Assembly (NCBI GenBank): GCA_021648685.1
Contig: JAKISI010000008.1
Coordinates: 1 to 64,000 of the forward strand
Direction: 5' to 3'
Source: Candidatus Polarisedimenticolaceae bacterium
GTDB taxonomy: Bacteria; Pseudomonadota; Gammaproteobacteria; Chromatiales; Chromatiaceae
DNA length: 64,000 nt
In this document: positions 8,310 to 16,320 of the stretch, piece by piece
Layout: the number at the start of each line of letters is the position of its first letter
Numbering within the stretch: the stretch's first letter is position 1
Notes under the pieces: generated by a model
Seen by the model: only the letters and a program-made list of their open reading frames with translations
Told to the model about the DNA's origin: nothing
Databases searched by the model: none
Made by a program: the position numbers and the translations under genes

Positions 8310-10236
8310 CCCCCTTCACTACCGGCATTCGATAGGCCAGCCTTGTGAGGCTCTCCCCAAGCTGCTGTTCATAGATGATGGTATAGCTCAGCACCCGTCG
8401 CAGATAACTGCGCGTCTCTTTGAATGGCACAGTCTCAACCCACAGGTCGGCAGCCATATTGCGCTCCGGCAGCCACCCCTTTACGCGGTGTGGTCCGGCA
8501 TTATAGGCCGCAGTGGCGAGCACCGGATGCTGGTCGAGCCGATCAAATACCTGGCGCAGATAGGCGCTTCCCAGCTGGATGTTGAGCCCGGGGTTGAGCA
8601 GCAGTGCGCTGAGAGAGCGCAGTGAGCGCCCATGTAGCCGTTTGGCAACCTGGCGGGCGGTGCGCGGCATCAGCTGCATCAGCCCCAGCGCACCAGCACT
8701 GGAGCGGGCATCCTGGATAAAGGCGCTCTCCTGGCGTACCACGGCAAAGAGCCAGGCGGTATCGAGCCGGTTGGAGTCGGCCTCTTTTTCGATGTGAGTC
8801 TTGTATTTCAGCGGGAAGCGCAGGTCGAGATCATCCCAGTAGCCGGTGCGTGCCAGCGAGAAGATGGCCCGGTCGTGCCATCCCCAGCGCTCGGCCAGCT
8901 TTGCGGCGGCCTGTAGCTCATCATGCGGCATATTCTTTGTGGCCCACTCCCACTCCCGACGAGCCTCAGTCAGCCGCCCCAGGGTGTGCAGCTCCCTGGC
9001 TCTTGCAACGGCTGCTTGCGCCATGACCTGCTGTTGCAGTGATGCATCAACCTGAAGCGGGATGTTGGCAAGGTGGTAGTCGAGATCCAGCCGGTCGGCA
9101 GCCAGAAAGCCATAATAACTACGCTCACGGGCAACTGTGCGGAAGAGTGGTTTGGCTTCGGCGGATCTGCCCAACTCATCTAATGTGCGCGCCCGCCAGT
9201 AGAGCCACCCCTCAGAGCTGCGTTGTGGCTCAGGCAGGGCATTCAGCCATACCAGCGCCATAGACCAGTCGCGTGCATCCAGAGCGGCTCGTATGCGCCG
9301 TTCTCTAAGTGCGTCATCATCTGCAGCCGGTTCTATCTGTGCCAGAAAGGAGAGCCTCTCCGGGTGTCTGTCGCGAATCAGTGCAAAGGCCAGCCTGCGT
9401 TCAATATCCGGCCTCTGTTCAGCCGTGAAACTGTAGCGGTTCTGGAGCAATCTCCAGGCGTGGAGTGCGGCGGTGGCATCCTTGCGTGCAAGACGCTTGA
9501 CCCCATGCAGCAGAATGGCATTGCGGTAGGGGTGATCGCTGGCGAAGGCTTTGCTGCTAAGGATCACCTGAGGTTTGCGGTGAACCTTCAGCCAGCGATC
9601 GACCCACTTCTGCTCATCCACAGGCAAAAATTTTCGAAGATATTTGGCCAAGCTGGTTTGGTGCGCCTCTATCGCCAGCTGAATGCGCTGCCAGGTCAGG
9701 CTTTCGCTCTGCATGCCGGCATCCTGCCAGGCTTTGAATATGGGGTTGCAGGCCTTTGGCTGTGATTTTTTATAGCGCCACAGTGTGGCCACCTGATCCA
9801 GTGCCTCTTGCTTTTTACCGCTCTTGTAGAGCGCATGCAGGTAGTGGCACTGGCGCGTCACATTTCTGGAAGGGGTATAGAATGCCAGGTAGCTCTGCCA
9901 GCGGCCACGTTTGGCCAGATGATTCAGCCAGGCATTGCGCAGTCGCGTGGCTAATGGGGTATCGGCGTAGTGGGTTAAAAATTGCTGAATACGCTCTTTT
10001 TTCTGCTGATGCAGTTTGCGGCGCAGCTCCCGATACTCCAGATAGGGGTAGAGTGGATAGTGCTTGAGTGATGCCTTGAGCTTTCGGTAGTGGCTCAGCT
10101 TGCCCTGTTTCAATGCCTTTTCGGCGGCTATGAAATCAGCACGCTGGGTGGTGAGCGATGCTGTGCCATGCACAGGTGAGAGCGTCAATAGCAGCAATGC
10201 GATGATCCAGATGGGTTGCCGATAGTAGTGGATCAT
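8251..10236 (-). CDS. slt: Soluble lytic murein transglycosylase (Slt-type)
   Basis: A 661-residue periplasmic enzyme that cleaves peptidoglycan between MurNAc and GlcNAc, forming 1,6-anhydro ends. A signal peptide (PIWIIALLLLTLSPVHG) is followed by a long superhelical region of repeated helices, then a linker and the lysozyme-like catalytic domain. The catalytic Glu503 lies in VVRQESAF, followed by SSAGALGLMQLMPRTA and AAYNAGPHRV, the classical GLMQ and AYNAG motifs. The start at 10236 (MIHYYRQ) was chosen because it begins the signal peptide; 16 upstream in-frame codons are not signal-like. The 3' end overlaps the cyclase-like gene on the other strand. It is divergent from the thioesterase at 10304. 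Confidence 0.93.
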   Translation of the reverse strand: MIHYYRQPIWIIALLLLTLSPVHGTASLTTQRADFIAAEKALKQGKLSHYRKLKASLKHYPLYPYLEYRELRRKLHQQKKERIQQFLTHYADTPLATRLRNAWLNHLAKRGRWQSYLAFYTPSRNVTRQCHYLHALYKSGKKQEALDQVATLWRYKKSQPKACNPIFKAWQDAGMQSESLTWQRIQLAIEAHQTSLAKYLRKFLPVDEQKWVDRWLKVHRKPQVILSSKAFASDHPYRNAILLHGVKRLARKDATAALHAWRLLQNRYSFTAEQRPDIERRLAFALIRDRHPERLSFLAQIEPAADDDALRERRIRAALDARDWSMALVWLNALPEPQRSSEGWLYWRARTLDELGRSAEAKPLFRTVARERSYYGFLAADRLDLDYHLANIPLQVDASLQQQVMAQAAVARARELHTLGRLTEARREWEWATKNMPHDELQAAAKLAERWGWHDRAIFSLARTGYWDDLDLRFPLKYKTHIEKEADSNRLDTAWLFAVVRQESAFIQDARSSAGALGLMQLMPRTARQVAKRLHGRSLRSLSALLLNPGLNIQLGSAYLRQVFDRLDQHPVLATAAYNAGPHRVKGWLPERNMAADLWVETVPFKETRSYLRRVLSYTIIYEQQLGESLTRLAYRMPVVKGVSENLKGGASIQTAQHQDP

Positions 10237-10303
10237 TGCTGAGGCTTTTTTAAGGTTACACTTGGATCCTGCAAGCAAGAGCACTTGCAGGATCTGGGTT
10301 ATA

Positions 10304-10813
10304 ATGAAGAATATGGATAAACAGCCTGATTCTAAACCAGCTGGGTTGAATCAGCCATCCCCGGTTAGCGGGCTGGAGGATTTCCCCCCGTTCCGAAGCA
10401 TGCAGATCAAGGTGCTGGAGCTGGATGATGAGTGGAGCCAGATTCGCATTCTGCTGCCGCTCAATAAACAGACCTGCAACCCAGGCGGCAGTATGTTTGG
10501 TGGCTGCATGGCCTCACTGGCTGATCCTGTTGCGGCCTTGGCCTGCGGCTGGCGTTTTCAGCAATACTCGGTGTGGACACGCAGCCTGAAGCTGGATTTT
10601 CAGCGTGAAGGGCGCACTGATCTTGAGTTAAGATTTGGGTTTGATCCCCTGCAACACGCGGTGATAGTGGAAGAGTTGGCGCAGCGTGGCCGCGCTGATC
10701 CACTGTTTGAATATGCCTACTACCTGGCAGATGGCACGCTCTGTGCCCGGGTGCAGAACCGTGTCGCCATTCGCGTAAAAGGCTATGTTGCTGGGAGTAG
10801 CGGAGCCCTGTAA
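10304..10813 (+). CDS. Hotdog-fold thioesterase, DUF4442/PaaI-like
   Basis: A 169-residue protein whose core resembles DUF4442/PaaI-type hotdog acyl-CoA thioesterases: NPGGSMFGGCMASLADPVAA forms the hot-dog helix entrance, followed by VWTRSLKLDFQREG and a paired strand segment ending VQNRVAIRV. The usual substrate-side Asp or Asn of PaaI enzymes is not clearly present, so catalytic activity and substrate are uncertain. Two start codons are possible, ATG 10304 (MKNMDKQ) and ATG 10313; the first is used here. The 67 bases between it and the divergent slt gene must hold both promoters. Confidence 0.75.
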   Translation: MKNMDKQPDSKPAGLNQPSPVSGLEDFPPFRSMQIKVLELDDEWSQIRILLPLNKQTCNPGGSMFGGCMASLADPVAALACGWRFQQYSVWTRSLKLDFQREGRTDLELRFGFDPLQHAVIVEELAQRGRADPLFEYAYYLADGTLCARVQNRVAIRVKGYVAGSSGAL

Positions 10814-10837
10814 TGAGGTAGCATCGCAGTGGGTTTT

Positions 10838-10851
10838 TTGATATAAGTCAA
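10838..10851 (+). promoter_or_regulatory. FNR/ANR/DNR-like operator box
   Basis: TTGATATAAGTCAA is TTGAT-N4-GTCAA, one base from the symmetric FNR consensus TTGAT-N4-ATCAA and the form often seen for ANR/DNR proteins. It lies 62 bases before the PCP_red mini-gene at 10914. Its centre fits an activator position for a start site near 10886-10905. Two more boxes of the same form occur near nirS and nirC in this window. Confidence 0.6.
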
Positions 10852-10913
10852 ATGACCGCGCGGTTTTACCAAGACCGTAACAAGAGAACTGATGAGATAT
10901 GTAAGGGTGCAAG

Positions 10914-11090
10914 ATGAGTCAAAGTGAACTGGTATGGGATGATGAGGCACTAAAGCTGCTGGAAAAAGTGCCCTTTTTTGTGCGCAAGTCGGCAAAGAAA
11001 AAGATTGAACAGACAGCGGTTGAAGGCGGTAAAAAGCGCGTTACCGTTGAGCTGATGGAGCAGATAAGGCGCGAAAGGTCTGCCGGCTGA
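10914..11090 (+). CDS. PCP_red-domain mini-protein (58 aa)
   Basis: A 58-residue protein, MSQSELVWDDEALKLLEKVP onward, with the pattern W-x-x-x-A-x-x-x-L-x-x-V-P-F-F-V-R, then two lysine-rich helices and KRVTVELMEQIRR. This matches the small PCP_red domain (PF08369) otherwise found at the C-terminus of the ChlB/BchB subunit of dark protochlorophyllide reductase and as stand-alone proteins in non-photosynthetic bacteria, where its job is unknown. No cysteines are present, so it carries no iron-sulfur cluster alone. It is preceded by GTAAGGGTGCAAG as ribosome binding region and by an FNR/DNR-type box, suggesting induction at low oxygen or by NO. The gene is isolated, with DAHP synthase convergent. 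Confidence 0.75.
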   Translation: MSQSELVWDDEALKLLEKVPFFVRKSAKKKIEQTAVEGGKKRVTVELMEQIRRERSAG

Positions 11091-11095
11091 CAGTG

Positions 11096-11122
11096 CCCCC
11101 ATCCGGGCTGGCGGGATGGGGG
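11096..11122. terminator. Hairpin between convergent genes
   Basis: CCCCCATCC at 11096-11104 pairs with GGATGGGGG at 11114-11122 around a GC-rich loop. It sits between the convergent PCP_red and aroG-type genes. There is no T-run on either side, so it is a terminator-like hairpin of uncertain efficiency. Confidence 0.45.
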
Positions 11123-11132
11123 GGGGATAAGG

Positions 11133-12200
11133 TTATTTGCTGTTGCGGCGCTCTTGAGCTGCTGCGGCCAACTGGCGCAACAGCGGCTCGGTATCCTCCC
11201 AGCTGATACAGGCATCGGTCAGGCTCTGGCCATAGGTCAGCTCCTTGTTCTGCTTCCAGCTTTGCTGGCCCTCCACTAGAAAGCTCTCGATCATTACGCC
11301 CAGGATGCGCTTGTCACCGCGTGCCACCTGCCCGGCCACATCGCGACCCACATCAAGCTGCTTGGCGTGTTTTTTGCGGCTGTTGGCGTGGCTGAGGTCG
11401 ATCATGATGTGCGGTGCCAACCCGGCAGCCTCCAGACCTTCAGCGGCAATGTTGACGCTCTCGGTGTCGTAGTTGGGGCGCTTGCCACCGCGCAGGATCA
11501 GGTGTCCATCTTCATTGCCGGTGGTGGCGAATATAGCGGAGTGTCCCGCCTTGGTCAGTGACATAAAGTGGTGTGGCTGGGCGGCGGCGCGGATGGCATC
11601 GATGGCCACCTGTAGCCCCCCATCGGTGCCATTCTTGAAACCAACGGCGCAAGAGAGGCCAGAGGCCAGCTCACGATGAACCTGGCTCTCGGTAGTGCGC
11701 GCGCCGATAGCGCCCCAGCTGATCAGGTCAGAGATGTACTGCGGGCTGATGGGGTCAAGATACTCCGTACCGGCGGGCACACCCAGATCGTTCACATAGC
11801 TCAGCAGCTCACGCGCCTGCAGCAGCCCCTTGTTGATATGAAAACTGCCATCCAGATCAGGGTCGTTGATCAAACCCTTCCAGCCCACTGTGGTGCGGGG
11901 CTTCTCAAAATAGACGCGCATCACAATCAGCAGGTCATCCTTCAGCTCTTTGCACAGCCCCTGTAACCGATCGGCGTACTCCTTGGCGGCCTTCAGATCA
12001 TGCACTGAGCAGGGGCCGGTTACGACCAATAGCCGGTCATCCTTGCTGTTGAGCATGTTGTGGATGCTCTGGCGGGCGTGATAGACCGTCTCAGCGGCCT
12101 TCTCCGAGATCGGGAAGGCTGCATGAACCTCTGCCGGGGAGGAGACCTCAGTGGTGTTATCAATGCGCAGATCGTCTGTTTGGTAGCTCATGCTTGTCAT
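11133..12200 (-). CDS. DAHP synthase, AroG/AroF/AroH class
   Basis: 3-Deoxy-7-phosphoheptulonate synthase condenses phosphoenolpyruvate with erythrose 4-phosphate, the first step of the shikimate pathway. The 355-residue length is typical of the type I-alpha E. coli-like enzymes. Visible signatures are LLVVTGPCSVHD, VMRVYFEKPRTTVGWKGL, GARTTESQVHRELASGLS, GFKNGTDG and IMIDLSHANS, which contain the metal and PEP ligands. Which aromatic amino acid inhibits it cannot be told with certainty, so no symbol is given. The ATG at 12200 has a -10-like TATAAT 26 bases upstream and no obvious leader peptide. Confidence 0.93.
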   Translation of the reverse strand: MTSMSYQTDDLRIDNTTEVSSPAEVHAAFPISEKAAETVYHARQSIHNMLNSKDDRLLVVTGPCSVHDLKAAKEYADRLQGLCKELKDDLLIVMRVYFEKPRTTVGWKGLINDPDLDGSFHINKGLLQARELLSYVNDLGVPAGTEYLDPISPQYISDLISWGAIGARTTESQVHRELASGLSCAVGFKNGTDGGLQVAIDAIRAAAQPHHFMSLTKAGHSAIFATTGNEDGHLILRGGKRPNYDTESVNIAAEGLEAAGLAPHIMIDLSHANSRKKHAKQLDVGRDVAGQVARGDKRILGVMIESFLVEGQQSWKQNKELTYGQSLTDACISWEDTEPLLRQLAAAAQERRNSK

Positions 12201-12225
12201 CGCTCTTAAAATTTATGATGGCCAC

Positions 12226-12231
12226 ATTATA
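12226..12231 (-). promoter_or_regulatory. -10 element before DAHP synthase gene
   Basis: On the minus strand the sequence reads TATAAT exactly, 26 bases before the ATG of the DAHP synthase gene. A weak -35 candidate (GTGACT) lies 16 bases upstream. The perfect -10 and short leader make it a reasonable sigma-70 promoter. Confidence 0.5.
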
Positions 12232-12299
12232 CCGAAGCCAGGGTTTCAGTCACGATATTGGTGCCAGCCCGTTTTCCACATTTGCGGGGGTGAGTGCTG

Positions 12300-12980
12300 T
12301 TATTCCATGCTGCTGATGTAGGCGGCCAATGCGTTGATCTCTGCTTCTGACAAGATGCTGGCAATCTCTCTCATGATGCTTGTTCGCCGTCGGCTGTTGA
12401 GTTTGGCAAACTCGTGTAGGGTCATGCGGATATATTCAGGCAGTTGGCCTGCAAGCCGTGGGTAGGTATATAGCCCCTGACCCCGTTCCCCATGGCACTG
12501 GGCGCAACGGATGCGAAAGAGCGCCTCTCCCTGGGTTGTTTGGTCATTTTTTTTCGTGCTGGCGGGGCGTGGCGGCATACTGGAAAAATAGATGCTAACC
12601 GCTATCTTGTCCGCATCGCTGATAGGCCTGGCTATGCTCTGCATCTGAAAGTCCTGGCGTCGGCCGTCATGGAAATGCTGGAGCTGCTGCAGTAGATAGC
12701 CGGGGTTTTGACCCGCCAGATTGGGGCAGCGGCCATTGCGGGAGTGTCCATCGACCCCATGGCAGCGCTGGCAAAGGCGGGTGCGGAATTTCATGGCCTG
12801 ATTCAGTTGCTGGCGCAAGGTTTTATCCGAGGCGATAAGTGCCAGCTGCTCGGTAAGTTTTTTCTGTAGCGCCAGGTCTGGTGAGGTTTTTGGTCGCTGT
12901 TCAGTGGGGGGGGTGACACATGCCATAATCCCAAATAAGCAACAGACCCATGCTGCGAGTGCTTTTCCAGATCTAACCAT
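12300..12980 (-). CDS. Diheme c-type cytochrome, c4-like, predicted lipoprotein
   Basis: A 226-residue exported cytochrome with two c-type heme sites, CQRCH at residues 70-74 and CAQCH at 159-163, each followed by a class I cytochrome c fold including PNLAGQNPGYLLQQL, the hallmark of the c4/c553 family. Such proteins carry electrons between the bc1 complex and terminal oxidases or denitrification enzymes. The N-terminus ends in FGIMAC, so it may be lipid-anchored rather than soluble. No oxidase or reductase gene lies next to it, so its partner is unknown. The start at 12980 gives a normal signal. No FNR-type box was seen upstream. Confidence 0.88.
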   Translation of the reverse strand: MVRSGKALAAWVCCLFGIMACVTPPTEQRPKTSPDLALQKKLTEQLALIASDKTLRQQLNQAMKFRTRLCQRCHGVDGHSRNGRCPNLAGQNPGYLLQQLQHFHDGRRQDFQMQSIARPISDADKIAVSIYFSSMPPRPASTKKNDQTTQGEALFRIRCAQCHGERGQGLYTYPRLAGQLPEYIRMTLHEFAKLNSRRRTSIMREIASILSEAEINALAAYISSME

Positions 12981-13200
12981 GCCCGGTTTCTGTTTTTGTA
13001 GCGGTGCTGAAGATGCGCCTATCCTTACCTATTTCCAGTGCCTGTGCAAATGAGGTGTGCAATCGACATCCTGAATGACATCGCCTATATTGCGAGCAGT
13101 CGTAGAGCTACCCAAAGGGAGGCTGGAGGGGGCAAGACCAGGCAAATGTGCATGCTGCTCCAGCCGGTTCCATTTTCATGAATCTTTATAGGTGTTTTGA

Positions 13201-13659
13201 ATGATCGATATAGCAAACAGTAAATATCTTGATGACTGCTATACAGCACTGGAACAGAAGCAGGCCGCGCTGGTGGAGGAGTATCAGATCGATTCATACG
13301 GCGGCTTTGATTTTGATATGAACAAAGGCACTATTGAATTTAAGCAGGGTGCCGTTACCCGAGTGAAGGCCAATTTTGTCCCGGTGGGTTCATTCAACGA
13401 AGATCAACAGACTTGGATGTGGGCATGGGCCAATGGAGGGGTAACGGGTGAAATGAATGAAAAAGCAGAAACCATAAAGGTGTTGGAAGATAAAACCGGT
13501 AATGAGGTATTTGGCTCTGAAACCTTTCCAGCGGATGAAGGCTCGGCGTGGGAAATTGCTGCAATGGCCTGTGATCACTACAGAGGGCAGGGTGTGTTTG
13601 CAGCGCCAATTGAGGGGCTGCTGATTTTTATGGTGCTTAGTGATGTTACTGCCGTCTGA
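13201..13659 (+). CDS. DUF6882-type protein of unknown function
   Basis: A 152-residue soluble protein resembling the DUF6882 family, recognised by the WMWAWANGG segment near residue 78 and the surrounding VGSFNEDQQT and DEGSAWEIAAMACDHYRGQG blocks. No catalytic motif or cofactor site is visible, and the function of the family is unknown to me. The ATG at 13201 follows an AGG eight bases upstream. The 220 bases upstream, back to the cytochrome gene, contain no gene I can support. A coiled-coil protein gene follows in the same direction after 159 bases, but the gap is too long to assume an operon. Confidence 0.6.
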   Translation: MIDIANSKYLDDCYTALEQKQAALVEEYQIDSYGGFDFDMNKGTIEFKQGAVTRVKANFVPVGSFNEDQQTWMWAWANGGVTGEMNEKAETIKVLEDKTGNEVFGSETFPADEGSAWEIAAMACDHYRGQGVFAAPIEGLLIFMVLSDVTAV

Positions 13660-13665
13660 AACGAT

Positions 13666-13687
13666 CAGCTCGCGTTAGCTGTTTTTT
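13666..13687 (+). terminator. Possible rho-independent terminator after DUF6882 gene
   Basis: CAGCT at 13666-13670 pairs with AGCTG at 13677-13681, followed by TTTTTT. The stem is only five base pairs, so this is weak. Confidence 0.35.
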
Positions 13688-13818
13688 GTTGGTTTTTATA
13701 TTGCGTAATCTCTTTTTAGGCTTTGAGCAATAAAATATAAGCTGACAAACAGATAGTTTAGTGCTAGTTAAATTGTTGTGGGAGCAACATTTTTTTAAAC
13801 AAGCCGGGAGATAGTGCC

Positions 13819-14037
13819 ATGTCCATTGTAAAAAAAGATATTGACAACCTTAAGAGCGACATCCAAAACCTTCATGAAGATCTTAAAGAGGCAATGGATC
13901 ACCTGGAGTACCATTTAGGTGTAAAAAGGATGGATGAGAATGATCTTAAGAAAATGTCCAAGCATCTGGCCGATGTTGACCAGCACATGGCAAAACTGCT
14001 GGCTGACGCGGATGCCCTGGGAGAGAAACAGGGTTGA
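13819..14037 (+). CDS. Small coiled-coil protein, unknown function
   Basis: A 72-residue highly charged protein. Residues 1-32 (MSIVKKDIDNLKSDIQNLHE onward) and residues 40-70 show heptad-like spacing of Ile/Leu/Met, giving two predicted helices around a central YHLGVKRMDENDLKK. No signal peptide, membrane segment, cysteine or known motif is present. A good ribosome binding site (CCGGGAG) lies upstream of the ATG, and the codons resemble those of its neighbours, so I think it is a real gene. The function is unknown. Confidence 0.6.
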   Translation: MSIVKKDIDNLKSDIQNLHEDLKEAMDHLEYHLGVKRMDENDLKKMSKHLADVDQHMAKLLADADALGEKQG

Positions 14038-14112
14038 TGCAGAGATAAACCGCGTGCATGCCGGGCAGTGTATCTATCGGGCATAGATTCACTGCACAGC
14101 ATTGGTGTCCTA

Positions 14113-14145
14113 CTTCCCTCTTGCTCGTAAGAAGCAAGAGGGAAG
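14113..14145. terminator. 13-bp stem hairpin between convergent genes
   Basis: CTTCCCTCTTGCT at 14113-14125 is the exact complement of AGCAAGAGGGAAG at 14133-14145, with a 7-base loop. It lies between the coiled-coil gene and the convergent amtB stop at 14159, so it can serve both. No T-run follows, so termination is inferred from position and stem strength. Confidence 0.6.
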
Positions 14146-14158
14146 CAGTGTCTCCTTG

Positions 14159-15463
14159 CTACGCCGTATAACCACGCTCCCCATGCTGATTGAGATCCAG
14201 CCCCTCGATCTCATCCTCTTCCGAGACACGCAGCCCCAATAGGTGATCTACGAGCTTCAGAATCACGAAGGTAATGACTGCGGTATAGGCAACCCCGGCA
14301 ATCACCCCGACCACCTGAACGCCAAACTGCTCTGCCATGCTCTCAATGCCATCGGCAAAACCATAGCCGCTAAATACGCCCAGTGCAGTAGCGGAGAATA
14401 CGCCGACCATTAGTGTACCCAATATGCCGCCCACACCGTGCACCGGAAACACATCCAGCGAGTCATCAATTTTGAGTACCTGCTTGATATAGTTGGTTGC
14501 AAAATAACAGACAGAGCCGGCCATTATGCCAATAATCAGCGCCCCGCCCGGCCCGACAAAACCGGATGCGGGTGTGATGGTGCCCAGGCCTGCAATAACG
14601 CCGGTTAGGGTACCTAGGGCGCTGGGTTTGCCATAGCGTTTCCACTCAATGGCTCCCCAGGTTATGGCGCCAGCGGCTGCGGAGATGTGCGTCACCAGCA
14701 TGGCCATTGCGGCATCCCCATTGGCGGCCAGTGCGCTGCCACCATTAAAGCCATACCAGCCGACCCAGAGCATGCCTGCACCCGTAGCGGTCATCGCCAG
14801 GCTATGGGGCGGCATGGCTGTTGTTGGAAAGCCCCTGCGAGGCCCGATCACAACAGCGGCCACCAAGGCACCTACGCCTGCGGTAATGTGCACCACGATG
14901 CCGCCGGCAAAATCATAAAGCCCCATGGAACCCAGCCAGCCGCCACCCCATACCCAGTGGGTCACGGGGGCATAAACCAGTATTAGCCAGATGGCGCTGA
15001 ACAGGAGCATGGCGGAGAACTTCATGCGTTCCGCAAAGCCACCCACCATCAGAACCGGGGTGATGATGGCAAAGGTCATCTGAAACAGCATGAAAAGTGA
15101 TTCAGGGATATCACCAGCGAGGGTCTCCCTGCCAACACCTGCCAGCATGACCTTGCTGAAATCTCCAATCAGGGCGTTGCCCTCGCCAAAGGCCAGGCTG
15201 TAGCCCAATACGAACCAGATAATAGAGGCCATACCTGCAATAGCAAAGCACTGCATGATCACCGAGAGCACATTCTTGGAGCGCACCAGGCCGCCATAGA
15301 AAAGAGCCAGCCCCGGCAAGGTCATAAAGAGCACCAGTGCTGTTGAGGTCAGAATCCAGGCGGTATTGGCCCCATTTAGGGTGGCCTCTTCCGCTAATGC
15401 CATGCCGGGTAAAAAGAGCAGCAGTAGAGCCAATAATGCAGGCTTACTTATCATCAGCGGCAT
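14159..15463 (-). CDS. amtB: Ammonium transporter AmtB
   Basis: A 434-residue inner-membrane ammonium channel of the Amt/Mep/Rh family. A cleavable signal (LLALLLLFLPGMALAEE) precedes eleven expected membrane helices. Conserved blocks include PGLALFYGGLVRSKNVLS, the FAERMKFS region and DFAGGIVVHITAGVGALVAA, which holds a pore histidine; a second pore His lies in DVFPVHGVGGILG. The start at 15463 is preceded by AAGGAG nine bases upstream. Amt genes are usually paired with glnK, which encodes the PII protein that blocks the channel; no glnK lies on either side here. No convincing sigma-54 promoter was found upstream. Confidence 0.95.
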   Translation of the reverse strand: MPLMISKPALLALLLLFLPGMALAEEATLNGANTAWILTSTALVLFMTLPGLALFYGGLVRSKNVLSVIMQCFAIAGMASIIWFVLGYSLAFGEGNALIGDFSKVMLAGVGRETLAGDIPESLFMLFQMTFAIITPVLMVGGFAERMKFSAMLLFSAIWLILVYAPVTHWVWGGGWLGSMGLYDFAGGIVVHITAGVGALVAAVVIGPRRGFPTTAMPPHSLAMTATGAGMLWVGWYGFNGGSALAANGDAAMAMLVTHISAAAGAITWGAIEWKRYGKPSALGTLTGVIAGLGTITPASGFVGPGGALIIGIMAGSVCYFATNYIKQVLKIDDSLDVFPVHGVGGILGTLMVGVFSATALGVFSGYGFADGIESMAEQFGVQVVGVIAGVAYTAVITFVILKLVDHLLGLRVSEEDEIEGLDLNQHGERGYTA

Positions 15464-15723
15464 AAAAATATACTCCTTATGTTACAAGCCCAGTATCTGT
15501 ATTTGAGCTATTTTCAGAGAGAAGAACCGAAGCGAATATTGTGGCATACCCTATTAATTGTGCCTATTTTAAATTTGGATATGTGTCAGCAGTTTAGGGA
15601 TATTGATTCCTGGTTGTATTGCCGCAGCTAAAGGTTGGCACTATGATGGGTGCTGTGACACACTGGGGTTTGGTGTAAAAAAGCACCATATAACAAACTG
15701 AAACACTTTTATATCAAGAGGTT

Positions 15724-15903
15724 ATGATGCGAGTTGAGATGAATGGCTGGGCTATTGTTACTGTCGCAATGATGCTGATTGGGTTGCTGGCTATTGGCCT
15801 GATTATGTACTACATTCGTAAAGGTAGGGAAGAGCGAGCCAAAGCCAGCGCTGAGGCGAATGCCTCGGATGAGAAGCGTGCAGCAGCAGATGCTGAGGAG
15901 TGA
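15724..15903 (+). CDS. Small single-pass membrane protein (59 aa)
   Basis: An uninterrupted frame from ATG 15724 to TGA 15901-15903 encodes a 59-residue peptide. It has a short N-terminus (MMRVEMNGW), one hydrophobic helix of about 22 residues (AIVTVAMMLIGLLAIGLIMY) and a positively charged boundary (YIRKGREERAK), followed by an Ala/Glu-rich tail with periodic AEA and DAEE segments. The positive-inside pattern suggests a cytoplasmic C-terminus. GAGGTT lies immediately upstream as a possible ribosome binding site. Its size suggests a small accessory subunit or regulator of a membrane complex; no family was recognised. Confidence 0.6.
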   Translation: MMRVEMNGWAIVTVAMMLIGLLAIGLIMYYIRKGREERAKASAEANASDEKRAAADAEE

Positions 15904-15998
15904 ATTGGGAAGCATATTCCTTCATTCTGGTCGATGGTTCTCTCTAGATTGAAGCGTTTGGGGCACGGCCTGTTGCTTTAGAGATTTGAGGTATTGAT

Positions 15999-16313
15999 AT
16001 GGGACTGTTTATTGGAAACCTTCAGCCTGGTATAACTACCAGCGACCTTCTTGATTTCATGGAGGATCACGAGGGCATAACGGATATTGAGATTGTAAAA
16101 AGGCGCTCTGAGCAAGGCGAAGTGCGTTTTGGGCACATCCTGTTTCGGTCGGGAGAGTGTGTCGCAAAGGCGATCAAGCTTCAGCAGAAGAGAGACCTGC
16201 ATGGCTCCATGGTGTCGCTGCGCGAATTTGTCAGCCGAGCCGATAATGAGAGGCGCTCAGATGGCCAGCCTGTCGAGTCTGATCGCAGGCAGGTTGATCG
16301 CCGTCATCAATAA
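15999..16313 (+). CDS. RRM-type RNA-binding protein
   Basis: A 104-residue protein with an RNA recognition motif. RNP2 is LFIGNL at residues 3-8, RNP1 is the degenerate RFGHILFR at 43-50 (one of its two stacking aromatics is His46 instead of Phe or Tyr), and DLHGSMVSLREF forms the last strand pair. The C-terminus is a charged tail with RRSD and RRQVDRRHQ, likely helping RNA contact. Short single-RRM proteins occur in many gammaproteobacteria and are often linked to stress or cold response, but no target is known. GATTTGAGGT before the ATG at 15999 provides a ribosome binding site. The stop lies 7 bases from the convergent ypjD-like gene. Confidence 0.75.
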   Translation: MGLFIGNLQPGITTSDLLDFMEDHEGITDIEIVKRRSEQGEVRFGHILFRSGECVAKAIKLQQKRDLHGSMVSLREFVSRADNERRSDGQPVESDRRQVDRRHQ

Positions 16314-16320
16314 GGGGCGG

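Noticed and set aside
12981-13200. Possible riboswitch or small RNA before the DUF6882 gene
   Set aside because: The purine-rich ACCCAAAGGGAGGCTGGAGG-like segment suggested a structured leader, but the conserved cores of c-di-GMP and cobalamin riboswitches are absent.
15464-15723. Possible sigma-54 promoter (TGGCAC-like) upstream of amtB
   Set aside because: TGGCAC occurs at about 15636 but on the plus strand and without a correctly spaced TTGC element; the minus-strand GGCAC candidate near 15565 lacks the -12 GC.
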